Source: Phycisphaerae bacterium
GTDB taxonomy: Bacteria; Planctomycetota; Phycisphaerae; UBA1845; PWPN01
NCBI GenBank assembly: GCA_003557125.1
Contig: PWPN01000010.1
Coordinates: 1-7,469 of the forward strand
Length of the DNA: 7,469 nucleotides
Reading direction: 5' to 3'
Of this stretch, positions 1 to 5,889 are shown piece by piece (position 1 is the first letter of the stretch; each line of letters starts with the position of its first letter). The notes below the pieces were generated by a model. That model did not search any database, was not told the origin of the DNA, and saw only the letters and a list, made by a program, of their open reading frames with translations. The translations under genes were made by a program, and so were the position numbers.

Positions 1-309
1 ATAACGGTAGAACCCCATCTCCGATACCGGAAACGTGCCCCGCCACAGGTCGTTGACCGACGGCTTCATCTCCGTCTCCGACCATTCCTGCTCCGTTTCG
101 TGGCGGTAGAGCAACACGCAACGCAGCACGTCATGCCCGTCGGCGAAGATGTCCGCCTCGACCTCGACCGTGTCGCCGACCGTCCGCTTGATCGGGAAAC
201 GACCATCCTCGACCTCGGGACGCACCCCCGCAATCACCGCACGGTGACGCCCTTCGACGGGGAGTTGATCCGACGCGTCCTCGACCCTCTGTTTCGCGTT
301 GGTTTTCAC
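1..309 (-). CDS. glgE: GlgE-type alpha-1,4-glucan:maltose-1-phosphate maltosyltransferase, N-terminal part (runs off left edge)
   Basis: GlgE extends alpha-1,4-glucans by transferring maltosyl units from maltose-1-phosphate, in the cytoplasmic trehalose/maltose to glycogen route. Only the first 103 codons are present, so the GH13 catalytic barrel is outside the window. What is visible matches the N-terminal beta domain of the family: a stretch reading AVIAGVRPEVEDGRFPIKRT (about residues 24-43), then VGDTVEVEADIFADGHD, LLYRHE, and NDLWRGTF...MGFYRY. The start is GTG at 309-307, chosen because GAGGTGA lies at 320-314 with a 4-base gap and because the domain begins shortly after. The gene follows malQ on the same strand after a 256-base gap, which fits a shared alpha-glucan role. 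The call rests on recognised N-terminal motifs; catalytic residues cannot be checked here. Confidence 0.85.
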   Translation of the reverse strand, partial: MKTNAKQRVEDASDQLPVEGRHRAVIAGVRPEVEDGRFPIKRTVGDTVEVEADIFADGHDVLRCVLLYRHETEQEWSETEMKPSVNDLWRGTFPVSEMGFYRY

Positions 310-469
310 GAAATCACCTCAACGAGAAATCGGCTTCGCTGGCCGCCCCGTGCATCGCCCAAGCGCCTCCCTGCCAGAAGGCGTACCTCGTCCTTTGGAC
401 AGCGATCGCTCTGGACATCGTATGTGGATTGTAGCGCTGTAAAGTAGATATGGAACGGATAGATGCTTG

Positions 470-498
470 AAAATGCCGCCCTTTTTAAGTGGCATTTT
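470..498. repeat. Inverted repeat (terminator- or operator-like) between malQ and glgE
   Basis: AAAATGCC at 470-477 is exactly complementary to GGCATTTT at 491-498. The stem can be lengthened inward by a G-T and a C-G pair, leaving a 9-base loop. Read in either direction the stem ends in four T residues, so it could be a weak bidirectional terminator downstream of malQ, or a protein-binding dyad upstream of glgE. The stem is AT-rich at its base, so a terminator role is uncertain. Confidence 0.4.
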
Positions 499-513
499 AG
501 TCTAATAGGACTA
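498..513. repeat. Imperfect palindrome TAGTC-N6-GACTA
   Basis: TAGTC at 498-502 and GACTA at 509-513 are exact inverted arms around a 6-base centre, a 16-base dyad typical in size of a repressor half-site pair. It directly abuts the longer inverted repeat at 470-498. No regulator is assigned. Confidence 0.3.
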
Positions 514-565
514 TTCCGCGGGCCTGTTCGATGGCAGTGAAAAGGATACGCAAGCGGGCGTTCCA

Positions 566-2797
566 TTATCTGCGATGGCCGCGAGGACGCTTCCTGACGG
601 CTTGCTTGCGTTCGCGATGCACTGCATCGAGCAGCGCCCGAACGCGTGCATCGTTGGAAAACTCCTCCAGGCGCCGCGCCGCCTTTCTCCGCCAGTTCGG
701 GTTCTCGTCGACGGTGCCCGGCATGTTCTGCGGCTCGGTCTCCAGCCAGAGGTCTTCGAGATTGATCAGCACGATGTTCGCATCACTGGCAGAAAGCCAC
801 CGAAGACACGCCATCAGCGCATCGGCAGTCGTTCGGACATCGGCTGGCAAAAAACCCGCCTTCTGAAGATATTTTCGAAGCACCTGCCGCACTTCGGCCC
901 GCTGACGATGCTCGCCCGCACGCGCACGCGCGTCGATGAGCCCGAGCCGCTCACGCTGATCGATGTCGGCCCCCTTCCAGAACGCGGCGAACGTAGCCAT
1001 GTCGTGCGTGTTCAGGGCAGCCAGCGACGCGCGACGGGGAGGCCGCACGGGTGGTCGACGCTCCGTGCGGATCTCGAACGGCAGGATGAACATGCTGCTT
1101 ACGCCGTGACGCGCCAGCGCGCGGTTGACCTCGTTCGGCACGGTCCCGAGGTTCTCCGCGACGATCCCGGCACCGGCGCGGTGCGATTCGATCGCGAGGA
1201 TGGCGTAGAGCTCCTCGGAACGATACCGCACGTACGCACCGTCGGTCGCCTGGTGATCCTGCGGCACCCAGAAGAGCCGATGGAGGCCGGCCGCATGATC
1301 GATGCGCAGCAGCTTGGCGTACGCAAGCTGGTGCCGCAACATCGAGATGACGTAGCGGTAATGCTGGCGCCGGATGCCCTCGGGGTGCATCGGCGGGAAT
1401 CCCCACTTCTGGCCCTTCGAAAAAAAGGTGTCCGGCGGGGCGCCCCCGTCCACGCTCAGCGCGAAGGCCTCCTGGTTCTGCCACGTATCGAAACCGGCCC
1501 GGTTCACTCCCAGAGGCAGGTCGAGATACCAGATGACGCGTTCCTCCGCGGCCCGCTCTGCCAACTGCTTCAGCTCCGCGTCCATCTGCCACTGGACGTA
1601 CAGGTGATACCGCCACGCCGACGCATCGCCATCATTTTTCCGAAGCATGCCGTCCCGAAGCCGTCTTGGCCATTGCATCCAGGGCACCCCATGCCGCTGG
1701 CAGACCGCACGGAACCGGGCGTAGGTATCCGCTTGAGGCCGATCCTTGAGGAAACGCTCGAAATCCGCCCGCGCACCGTTCGGTGCATCGAAGAAATGAT
1801 CCGCCAACTGCTCGAGAACGCCCCGCTTCAGCCGCACCATGCGGTCATAATCGACGAGGCTGCCTTGGCGCAGCTTGGCCAGCTCGCGTTGAAACGCCGA
1901 AGAGCCGACCTTCCTGCGGACGGGCCTGCATGACGCGAAACCCGCACAGCGCGTGATATCCAGGTAATACTCGTTCCAGAAGAGTCGGCTCACCGGGGCA
2001 TAAGGGCTGTAGTCGTGACCCAGCTCCCAGAATGAGGCCAACAGCGGCAGCGTCGCCGTGATCCGTCCCCCCTGCTGCTGCGTCCAGGAGGTAAGCTGCT
2101 CGAGGTCCGTCAGATCGCCGGCCCCCCAGCTCCGCTCCGAATGCAGTGCGTACAACGGCAGAAACACCCCCCACGTTCGGCGGTCCTTGCCACGAAAGGG
2201 GTTGAACACCTTCTTCGGTGCACACAGCACAAGGGCCTCGGCCCGCTCACGGCCGATTTCGATCTCGATGCGGTGATACCCGTGCGGAAGCTCGCTCGGC
2301 CAATCGAATCGCCGAACCGTCCCGGCCAACCCTTCGACGTCATACGCCCCGACGATCGGTAAATCTCCGCATCGGCCGATGAACCGCCGCGTGGAGCCGT
2401 CCTCGAGCAGGAGCCGCACCGCGTACCGCTGCGTATCGGCCGAAGACGGCAGGCGCACTTCAAGGCCTCGCGAGTCGCCAGCCACATGAACCGGCTCGAT
2501 CATCGTGCGCGCGACCGCCTGACCGTGTGCACGAAGAGTATCAGCCGCATCCTCGATCCGATCGATCGGAATCCCCAGCGCTTTCAGCACGCCGAGAAGC
2601 GCTTCCGGCGTGGCGTTCCGGCGTTGGCTGTCCACGTCGTAGTAGGCTTCCTGCACACCGCATGTGCGAGCCAGTCGCTTGAGAGCCCCCATGCCCATCC
2701 CGTGACCTTTCAGTCGAACGTCGATCCCGATCCGTCCATACCGACGGTAGTCCTCTTTGGGAATCCTAGCGAGCAGATCCGCCACAGCCTTCACCAT
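566..2797 (-). CDS. malQ: 4-alpha-glucanotransferase (amylomaltase, GH77)
   Basis: MalQ disproportionates alpha-1,4-glucans in the cytoplasm, moving maltosyl or longer units between chains and releasing glucose; it links maltodextrin use to glycogen turnover. The 743-residue length matches the long form of the family, with an N-terminal extension and Ig-like domain (about 110-197, ending PHGYHRIEIE...LCAPKKVF) before the GH77 barrel. Barrel motifs appear in order: LPLYALHSERSWGAGDLTDL (214-233), SPYAPVSRLFWNEYYLDI (264-281), DLPLGVN (426-432), FFSKGQKWGFPP (458-469). The catalytic set is complete: nucleophile Asp500 in LRIDH, acid/base Glu548 in VAENLGTVP, Asp599 in NTHDM. The C-terminus has NMPGTVDENPNWR (691-703). 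The start is uncertain: ATG 2797 has no clear Shine-Dalgarno, whereas ATG 2698 (codon 34) has AAAGG 7 bases upstream. A TTGACA hexamer at 2828-2823 lacks a well-placed -10, so co-transcription with the upstream tRNA-Cys is possible. Confidence 0.95.
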   Translation of the reverse strand: MVKAVADLLARIPKEDYRRYGRIGIDVRLKGHGMGMGALKRLARTCGVQEAYYDVDSQRRNATPEALLGVLKALGIPIDRIEDAADTLRAHGQAVARTMIEPVHVAGDSRGLEVRLPSSADTQRYAVRLLLEDGSTRRFIGRCGDLPIVGAYDVEGLAGTVRRFDWPSELPHGYHRIEIEIGRERAEALVLCAPKKVFNPFRGKDRRTWGVFLPLYALHSERSWGAGDLTDLEQLTSWTQQQGGRITATLPLLASFWELGHDYSPYAPVSRLFWNEYYLDITRCAGFASCRPVRRKVGSSAFQRELAKLRQGSLVDYDRMVRLKRGVLEQLADHFFDAPNGARADFERFLKDRPQADTYARFRAVCQRHGVPWMQWPRRLRDGMLRKNDGDASAWRYHLYVQWQMDAELKQLAERAAEERVIWYLDLPLGVNRAGFDTWQNQEAFALSVDGGAPPDTFFSKGQKWGFPPMHPEGIRRQHYRYVISMLRHQLAYAKLLRIDHAAGLHRLFWVPQDHQATDGAYVRYRSEELYAILAIESHRAGAGIVAENLGTVPNEVNRALARHGVSSMFILPFEIRTERRPPVRPPRRASLAALNTHDMATFAAFWKGADIDQRERLGLIDARARAGEHRQRAEVRQVLRKYLQKAGFLPADVRTTADALMACLRWLSASDANIVLINLEDLWLETEPQNMPGTVDENPNWRRKAARRLEEFSNDARVRALLDAVHRERKQAVRKRPRGHRR

Positions 2798-2865
2798 CGC
2801 CGGCTGAAAGTATGTAACCTTTTGTCAACTATGAAGAAAGGGTAAAACCATGAAGGGTGCGGCAA

Positions 2866-2939
2866 AGGCGGCGATGGGATTCGAACCCATGAATAACGGA
2901 TTTGCAATCCGTCCCCTTAGTCCACTTGGGTACGCCGCC
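2866..2939 (-). tRNA. tRNA-Cys (anticodon GCA)
   Basis: On the minus strand the 7-bp acceptor stem GGCGGCG/CGCCGCC pairs perfectly (2939-2933 with 2873-2867). The anticodon arm is ACGGA-TTGCAAA-TCCGT with anticodon GCA, from plus-strand 2905-2903. The T arm is ATGGG-TTCGAAT-CCCAT, and the D arm CCC...GGG has a GTGG loop. The discriminator at 2866 is U, as expected for cysteine tRNAs. The variable region is 5 bases (class I). CCA is not encoded: UUUG follows the acceptor, so CCA must be added by the nucleotidyltransferase. The gene lies 68 bases upstream of the annotated malQ start on the same strand. Confidence 0.97.
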
Positions 2940-2945
2940 GTCATA

Positions 2946-3003
2946 CCGGGCCCGAAGCCGACTCGATAAACGAGGGATTCGATCCGCGAATCGGCTTCCC
3001 CGG
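2946..3003 (-). other. Structured leader-like element (predicted three-way junction) next to tRNA-Cys
   Basis: Nested complementary segments give one coherent fold. CCGGG (2946-2950) pairs with CCCGG (2999-3003). After a 3-base bulge, GAAGCC (2954-2959) pairs with GGCTTC (2993-2998). Inside sit two 5-nt-loop hairpins: CTCG/CGAG (2962-2965 with 2971-2974) and GATTCG/CGAATC (2976-2981 with 2987-2992). The junction leaves only two or one unpaired bases between helices. The segment lies 6 bases upstream of the tRNA and just downstream of a promoter-like pair, so it would be in the tRNA leader. There is no U-tract, so it is not an ordinary terminator. Its function is unknown, and the transcribed strand is inferred from context. 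Confidence 0.45.
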
Positions 3004-3015
3004 CATCAGCCACCC

Positions 3016-3044
3016 ATCTTAGGGCAAACGTTTCAGTGCGGCAA
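3016..3044 (-). promoter_or_regulatory. Candidate sigma-70-type promoter for tRNA-Cys
   Basis: The minus strand has TTGCCG (3044-3039), a 17-base spacer and TAAGAT (3021-3016), four of six matches to each consensus. Transcription would start near 3009, giving a leader of about 70 bases before the tRNA 5' end. A 7-bp inverted repeat, CCATCTT (3014-3020) and AAGATGG (3043-3049), overlaps both hexamers, so it may also be an operator. Planctomycete promoter consensus is assumed to be close to the general bacterial one. Confidence 0.45.
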
Positions 3045-3065
3045 GATGGCCTGACGCCCTGAAAA

Positions 3066-3079
3066 GCCCGGTACCGGGC
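3066..3079. repeat. Perfect 14-bp palindrome GCCCGGTACCGGGC
   Basis: All 14 bases are self-complementary, centred on GGTACC. The arm TACCGGGCC also occurs at 2944-2952, beside the structured element near tRNA-Cys. It sits in the 288-base gap between tRNA-Cys (minus) and ruvX (plus), about 150 bases upstream of ruvX. A binding site or part of a small dispersed repeat are both possible. Confidence 0.4.
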
Positions 3080-3227
3080 CATCATGTCGGCCCGCAAAAC
3101 CGTGCCCGCATTGCCGTCCTTCGCTACAAGTTGGCGACCCGGTCGGGGCGAGGTTATCGTGCGGGAAGACGTGCAATGCACACGCGATGACGGGCCATTA
3201 CCCGGGCAGTAAGATGAGGAAGTGGGT

Positions 3228-3677
3228 ATGCGGTATCTCGGCGTGGACACGGGGACCAAACGCGTCGGCCTGGCTCTGGGCGACGCCGGCACGGGGATCG
3301 TCTCGCCCGTGGCCGTCCTCGATGCGACGGGAGACACAGCCCATCTCGCGCGTGCGATCCTCGAAGTCGCCGACAACTACGGGGCCGACGCGATCGTCGT
3401 CGGCCTGCCCCTCAACATGGACGGAACCGCCGGCCCGCAGGCGCGTCTGGCCCGCAGGTTGGCCGACACGATCCAAGCTCAAAGCGATCGGCCCGTCCAC
3501 CTCCACGACGAACGGCTCACCTCCCATGCCGCCGACCGGCGACTCGCCGAGCGAGGCCTCACCCGCGCCAAGAAAAAAGCCCGCCAGGACGCGGTCGCTG
3601 CCCAGATCCTCCTCGAATCGTTCCTGGCCGACCGTGACAAAGCCCCGCCCGATGCCAGCAGTACCGGAGAAAGGTGA
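3228..3677 (+). CDS. ruvX: Putative pre-16S rRNA nuclease / Holliday junction resolvase-fold protein RuvX (YqgF)
   Basis: YqgF/RuvX is a small RNase H-fold nuclease, reported to process the 5' end of pre-16S rRNA and by fold related to RuvC resolvases. The 149-residue length is normal. All three family blocks are present: MRYLGVDTGTKRVGLALGD at the N-terminus with Asp7, AIVVGLPLNMDGTAG at 55-69, and DERLTS at 94-99 with Asp94/Glu95, then ARQDAVAAQILLESFL with Asp121. I chose ATG 3228 because GAGGA at 3216-3220 gives a 7-base spacing. An in-frame GTG at 3222 would add two residues but sits one base from that Shine-Dalgarno. It converges on the alkaline phosphatase gene, with 16 bases between stop codons; that gap holds only a weak TGCC/GGCA stem, so transcripts from the two genes may overlap. 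Confidence 0.93.
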   Translation: MRYLGVDTGTKRVGLALGDAGTGIVSPVAVLDATGDTAHLARAILEVADNYGADAIVVGLPLNMDGTAGPQARLARRLADTIQAQSDRPVHLHDERLTSHAADRRLAERGLTRAKKKARQDAVAAQILLESFLADRDKAPPDASSTGER

Positions 3678-3693
3678 TGCCAATAGGAAGGCA

Positions 3694-5301
3694 CTATGGG
3701 ATACAATACAGGTCTGCCGCAATTCCGGGTCCGCTGACGCAGTCCGTCCATAAAGTGCGGTCCGCCTGGTTCACGCGACCGTCATTGTTGAGGTCGGCCC
3801 AGGCGCATTCGGGCATCGCAGCAAAATCCGTGACGCCCAGGCATCTCTGAAAAACCCCGAAGTCATCCTGGTCCACATCGCCGTCGCCGTCGAAATCGCC
3901 CGGCGCGGCGGCAATGACGACATTCACGGTCACCGTTTGCGGCGAATTGCCGGCCGTCATGCTCTCGACCGTGATCGTGGCCTCATACATACCGATCGGC
4001 ATGGTTGCGATGTCATTGTAAAGAAGACTGATCGTGTCGGTCTGGCCCGCAAGAATCCCGGCGTCGGGGTCGACATCCAGCCACGGCGCATCGGTCGTGA
4101 TCGTGTAATCATGGGTACCGATTCCGTCCCGGCTTAGCGTGAACGAATCGACATACGATGGCAGGCTTTCGGCGTACCTGACGTACTTGTTGATGACGCT
4201 CGGCGCGACGACGAGCGTCGGGCGCGGATCCGTGGTGAGTGCGAAGATGTCCGTGTTGTCGAGTACGCCGGACACGTAGTGCGCGTTCGGCCCGTCGGCA
4301 TAGATGGGGACTTTCCACGCCGTGTGACCGGTGGTGCTCCAGGTGACGTCCGGCCAATTGCCCGCGCCGTTGTTCTGCACGACGGACAGGCCGCCGGTCT
4401 CGTGGTCAGACGTCACGATGATCAGCGTGTCGTTGCGTTCCTCCGCCCAGTCGAGGACGAGTTGGAGCGCGTCGTCGAATTCAAGCGTTTCGTAGATGCT
4501 CCTTGGCAGGTGATTGGCGTGGCAGGCGTGGTCGATCCTGCCCCCCTCGATCATGAGGAAAAACCCGTCCGGGTTGTTGTCGAGCACGGCCAGCGCGGTA
4601 ACGACCATGTCGGTCAGGTGCGGCAGGTCGCCCCATGTGCCGTCGTACTCATACGGCAGGTGCGTGCTGCCGAACTGGCCCGACAGGTGCGTCAGCAGAG
4701 GATCTTCCGTATCCAGCGCGAGCAGGTTCGAGCGCGTGGTGACGACGTGATAACCGGCGGCCGTCGCCGCGGTCGGCGAGAGACCATAGCCCCCCCCGCC
4801 CAAGAGAACGTGGGGGCGCGTCTTGTTGAGGTAGTCCCAGGCGATCTCGTCTGTGTGGTTTCGGTCGATGTTGTGGGCGCCAAAGGGTGCCGGCGTACCG
4901 TGCGTCATGAAGGTCGTCGTGACGAGTCCGACACTTCGCCCCCGCGCCTTGTGCCACTGGAGCGATGTTTCCAGTTCGCTGCCGTCGCCTGGAATCGCCA
5001 GGCTGACGACGCCGTTGTTCACCTTGTGGCCCGTAGCCATGGCCGTGGCGGAGGCGGCCGAGTCGGTGATAGACGCGTTGGCCGAGTAGGTGGTCATCTC
5101 AGCCTGATAAGGCAATGTCTGCATGACCAGCCCGTCTTCGGTTCCCGTTGCATAAATGCTGGCCGCCTTGACCTGTTCGAAGCCCATCCCGTCGCCGATC
5201 AGCAGGATCACATTGCGTGGGAGCTGCGCCCAAGCCGTCGTCGTCAAGAGAACCCCTGCAAAGAGAACCACGCAAAACGTACTCTTACGATGACGTGCCA
5301 T
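3694..5301 (-). CDS. phoA: Secreted alkaline phosphatase (PhoA family) with BACON-like domain and C-terminal dockerin-like tail
   Basis: A metal-dependent phosphomonoesterase exported by a Sec signal peptide (residues 1-25, basic start, hydrophobic core, cut after AWA). From ATG 5301 it is 535 residues. Conserved sites are all present: Asp37 in LIGDGMG, nucleophile Ser81 in TDSAASATA, His134/Thr136 in THGTPA, Glu252, Asp257, His258 and His261 in MIEGGRIDHACH, Asp299/His300 in TSDHETGG, His326 in TGHTAW. Residues about 364-464 form an all-beta domain resembling BACON modules (WLDVDPDAG...GMYEATITV). Residues 467-521 hold two EF-hand-like loops, DFDGDGDVDQDDF and DLNNDGRVNQAD, as in type I dockerins. 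The start is set by GGGAG at 5314-5310, 8 bases upstream; in-frame ATGs at 5316 and 5355 precede the signal peptide without such a site. The tail suggests surface or matrix attachment, which is inference. Confidence 0.93.
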   Translation of the reverse strand: MARHRKSTFCVVLFAGVLLTTTAWAQLPRNVILLIGDGMGFEQVKAASIYATGTEDGLVMQTLPYQAEMTTYSANASITDSAASATAMATGHKVNNGVVSLAIPGDGSELETSLQWHKARGRSVGLVTTTFMTHGTPAPFGAHNIDRNHTDEIAWDYLNKTRPHVLLGGGGYGLSPTAATAAGYHVVTTRSNLLALDTEDPLLTHLSGQFGSTHLPYEYDGTWGDLPHLTDMVVTALAVLDNNPDGFFLMIEGGRIDHACHANHLPRSIYETLEFDDALQLVLDWAEERNDTLIIVTSDHETGGLSVVQNNGAGNWPDVTWSTTGHTAWKVPIYADGPNAHYVSGVLDNTDIFALTTDPRPTLVVAPSVINKYVRYAESLPSYVDSFTLSRDGIGTHDYTITTDAPWLDVDPDAGILAGQTDTISLLYNDIATMPIGMYEATITVESMTAGNSPQTVTVNVVIAAAPGDFDGDGDVDQDDFGVFQRCLGVTDFAAMPECAWADLNNDGRVNQADRTLWTDCVSGPGIAADLYCIP

Positions 5302-5379
5302 CGAGACTTCTCCCATGGAAGGTATGGTGCCGCCCGATTGCCGCCGCTCTCGCACCGCATGAGGCTATCAGCCGGATGC

Positions 5380-5385
5380 ATTATA
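5380..5385 (-). promoter_or_regulatory. Probable -10 box of the alkaline phosphatase gene
   Basis: An exact TATAAT on the minus strand (5385-5380), in an AT-rich stretch preceded by TACAA. It is 78 bases upstream of the chosen ATG, implying a leader of about 70 bases. The -35 position at 17 bases reads CTAATT, a poor match. I saw no Pho-box-like direct repeat nearby. Confidence 0.5.
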
Positions 5386-5633
5386 TTGTATCAGGAAAAT
5401 TGAATTAGCGGGAACGAATATGCAAAGGTATGCCGTAAAAATATCTAACAAAACGAGCCGCGGGCTTGGAACCCGCACGTTCCCGGAGTCGACTTAACTC
5501 CTTGTCCCAAAATGGCTAAAGTCCACAGTATCACTCCATGAGAAAATGGCTTGCACTGCTGTTACGTCGGTAAGTCCCAACGCCGTCTCACTTAAAAGGG
5601 GCATTCACCTGCCTGTAGTCTTGGTAACCCGCA
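5386..5633. other. Non-coding stretch between phosphatase promoter and hairpin repeat
   Basis: About 250 bases, less GC-rich than the genes, with no credible coding sequence. It contains two tandem small hairpins (5460-5501, listed separately) and a 9-base direct repeat AAAATGGCT at 5509-5517 and 5543-5551. A 10-base palindrome CCTGTACAGG (5634-5643) marks the border with the hairpin element. I see nothing else definable. Confidence 0.5.
5460..5501. repeat. Two tandem hairpins with 5-bp stems and 7-nt loops
   Basis: GCGGG/CCCGC (5460-5464 with 5472-5476) encloses a 7-base loop. Eight bases later GGAGT/ACTCC (5485-5489 with 5497-5501) encloses another 7-base loop. Both units are 17 bases. On the minus strand the second hairpin reads GCGGG-TTCCAAG-CCCGC, resembling a tRNA T arm except at loop positions 57 and 60. 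No acceptor or D arm can be built convincingly, so this is not called a tRNA gene; a tRNA-like remnant or a dispersed repeat is possible. Confidence 0.4.
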
Positions 5634-5639
5634 CCTGTA

Positions 5640-5709
5640 CAGGGTGGGACGGGCATCTTGCCCGTCAACAATGCACCGCTCAAACGGGCGAGACGCCCGT
5701 ACCACCCTG
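5640..5709. repeat. 70-bp hairpin repeat element (REP/MITE-like)
   Basis: Arms 5640-5665 and 5684-5709 are inverted copies: 26 positions with two mismatches and one T-G pair, around an 18-base loop. Each arm contains its own smaller palindrome, ACGGGC-ATCTT-GCCCGT (5649-5665) and ACGGGC-GAGAC-GCCCGT (5684-5700). The nested design can form one long or two short hairpins, as in bacterial REP/BIME elements. Spurious translations through it give TGETPVPP and TGKMPVPP, peptides I recall from repeat-derived hypothetical proteins in planctomycete genomes. Copy number cannot be seen from one window. No transposase is present. Confidence 0.7.
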
Positions 5710-5755
5710 CCCGTACCACCCGCCATACAACCCGCCATACAACCCGCCGTACCAC
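5708..5755. repeat. 12-bp tandem repeat, four units
   Basis: Two exact copies of CCGCCATACAAC (5720-5731, 5732-5743) are flanked by diverged units TGCCCGTACCAC (5708-5719) and CCGCCGTACCAC (5744-5755). The first unit continues the right arm of the adjoining hairpin element, and AGACGCCCGTAC from that arm (5691-5702) recurs at 5765-5776. The tract therefore seems to have grown by slippage or duplication from the hairpin edge. Confidence 0.75.
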
Positions 5756-5795
5756 CACCCGGCCAGACGCCCGTACACCGCGGAAAGCTCCGCGC

Positions 5796-5823
5796 TGGAC
5801 CGGCTCGGCGGGTATCCTACAAT
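5796..5823 (+). promoter_or_regulatory. Candidate promoter of the DUF4432 gene
   Basis: TGGACC (5796-5801, four of six), a 16-base spacer, then TACAAT (5818-5823, five of six). The expected start near 5830 would give a leader of about 60 bases before ATG 5890. It lies immediately after the repeat tract. Confidence 0.4.
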
Positions 5824-5889
5824 GGCCGTCGTTCAGGAGTGGATCGCATCCGCTTGCGATACCGTAACCCCCGAGCATGGAGAGGACCG

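Larger units (their letters stand above)
310..565 (-). promoter_or_regulatory. malQ-glgE intergenic region, probable glgE promoter/regulatory DNA
   Basis: This 256-base gap between malQ and glgE is clearly more AT-rich than the flanking genes, mainly at about 440-515. It holds a TACAAT -10-like hexamer on the minus strand (433-428) without a convincing -35, and two inverted repeats listed separately. No recognisable protein is encoded: the one open frame across it has codon use unlike its neighbours. The length and composition suggest that glgE has its own promoter or a processed leader instead of simple coupling to malQ; that is inference. Confidence 0.4.

Noticed and set aside
306..566. An 86-codon minus-strand frame that starts on the malQ stop codon (TAATG) and ends overlapping the glgE GTG start (GTGA), suggesting a coupled small gene
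   Set aside because: It has no Shine-Dalgarno, crosses the AT-rich dyads, and its codons (AGT, AGA, CTA, AAA) and Cys/His/Arg-rich product are unlike the neighbouring genes. The overlaps are probably chance.
575..1933. 452-codon plus-strand frame opposite malQ
   Set aside because: It is an antisense shadow in high-GC DNA. malQ has full catalytic motifs and the antisense product resembles nothing known.
2825..3376. 183-codon minus-strand frame across tRNA-Cys and the ruvX 5' end
   Set aside because: It reads through a clear tRNA gene and antisense to ruvX; no family resemblance.
4279..5403. 374-codon plus-strand frame opposite the alkaline phosphatase
   Set aside because: Shadow of a gene with complete active-site motifs and a signal peptide; the product is Arg/Val-rich without recognisable domains.
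5302..5420. Pho box upstream of the alkaline phosphatase
   Set aside because: No spaced CTGTCAT-like direct repeats were found; phosphate control cannot be claimed from the sequence.
5455..5530. A second, functional tRNA gene on the minus strand
   Set aside because: Only T-arm-like and anticodon-arm-like hairpins are present. U33 is not conserved, there is no D arm, and there is no 7-bp acceptor stem.
5640..5776. CRISPR array
   Set aside because: The tandem unit is only 12 bases with no unique spacers, and no cas genes are present.
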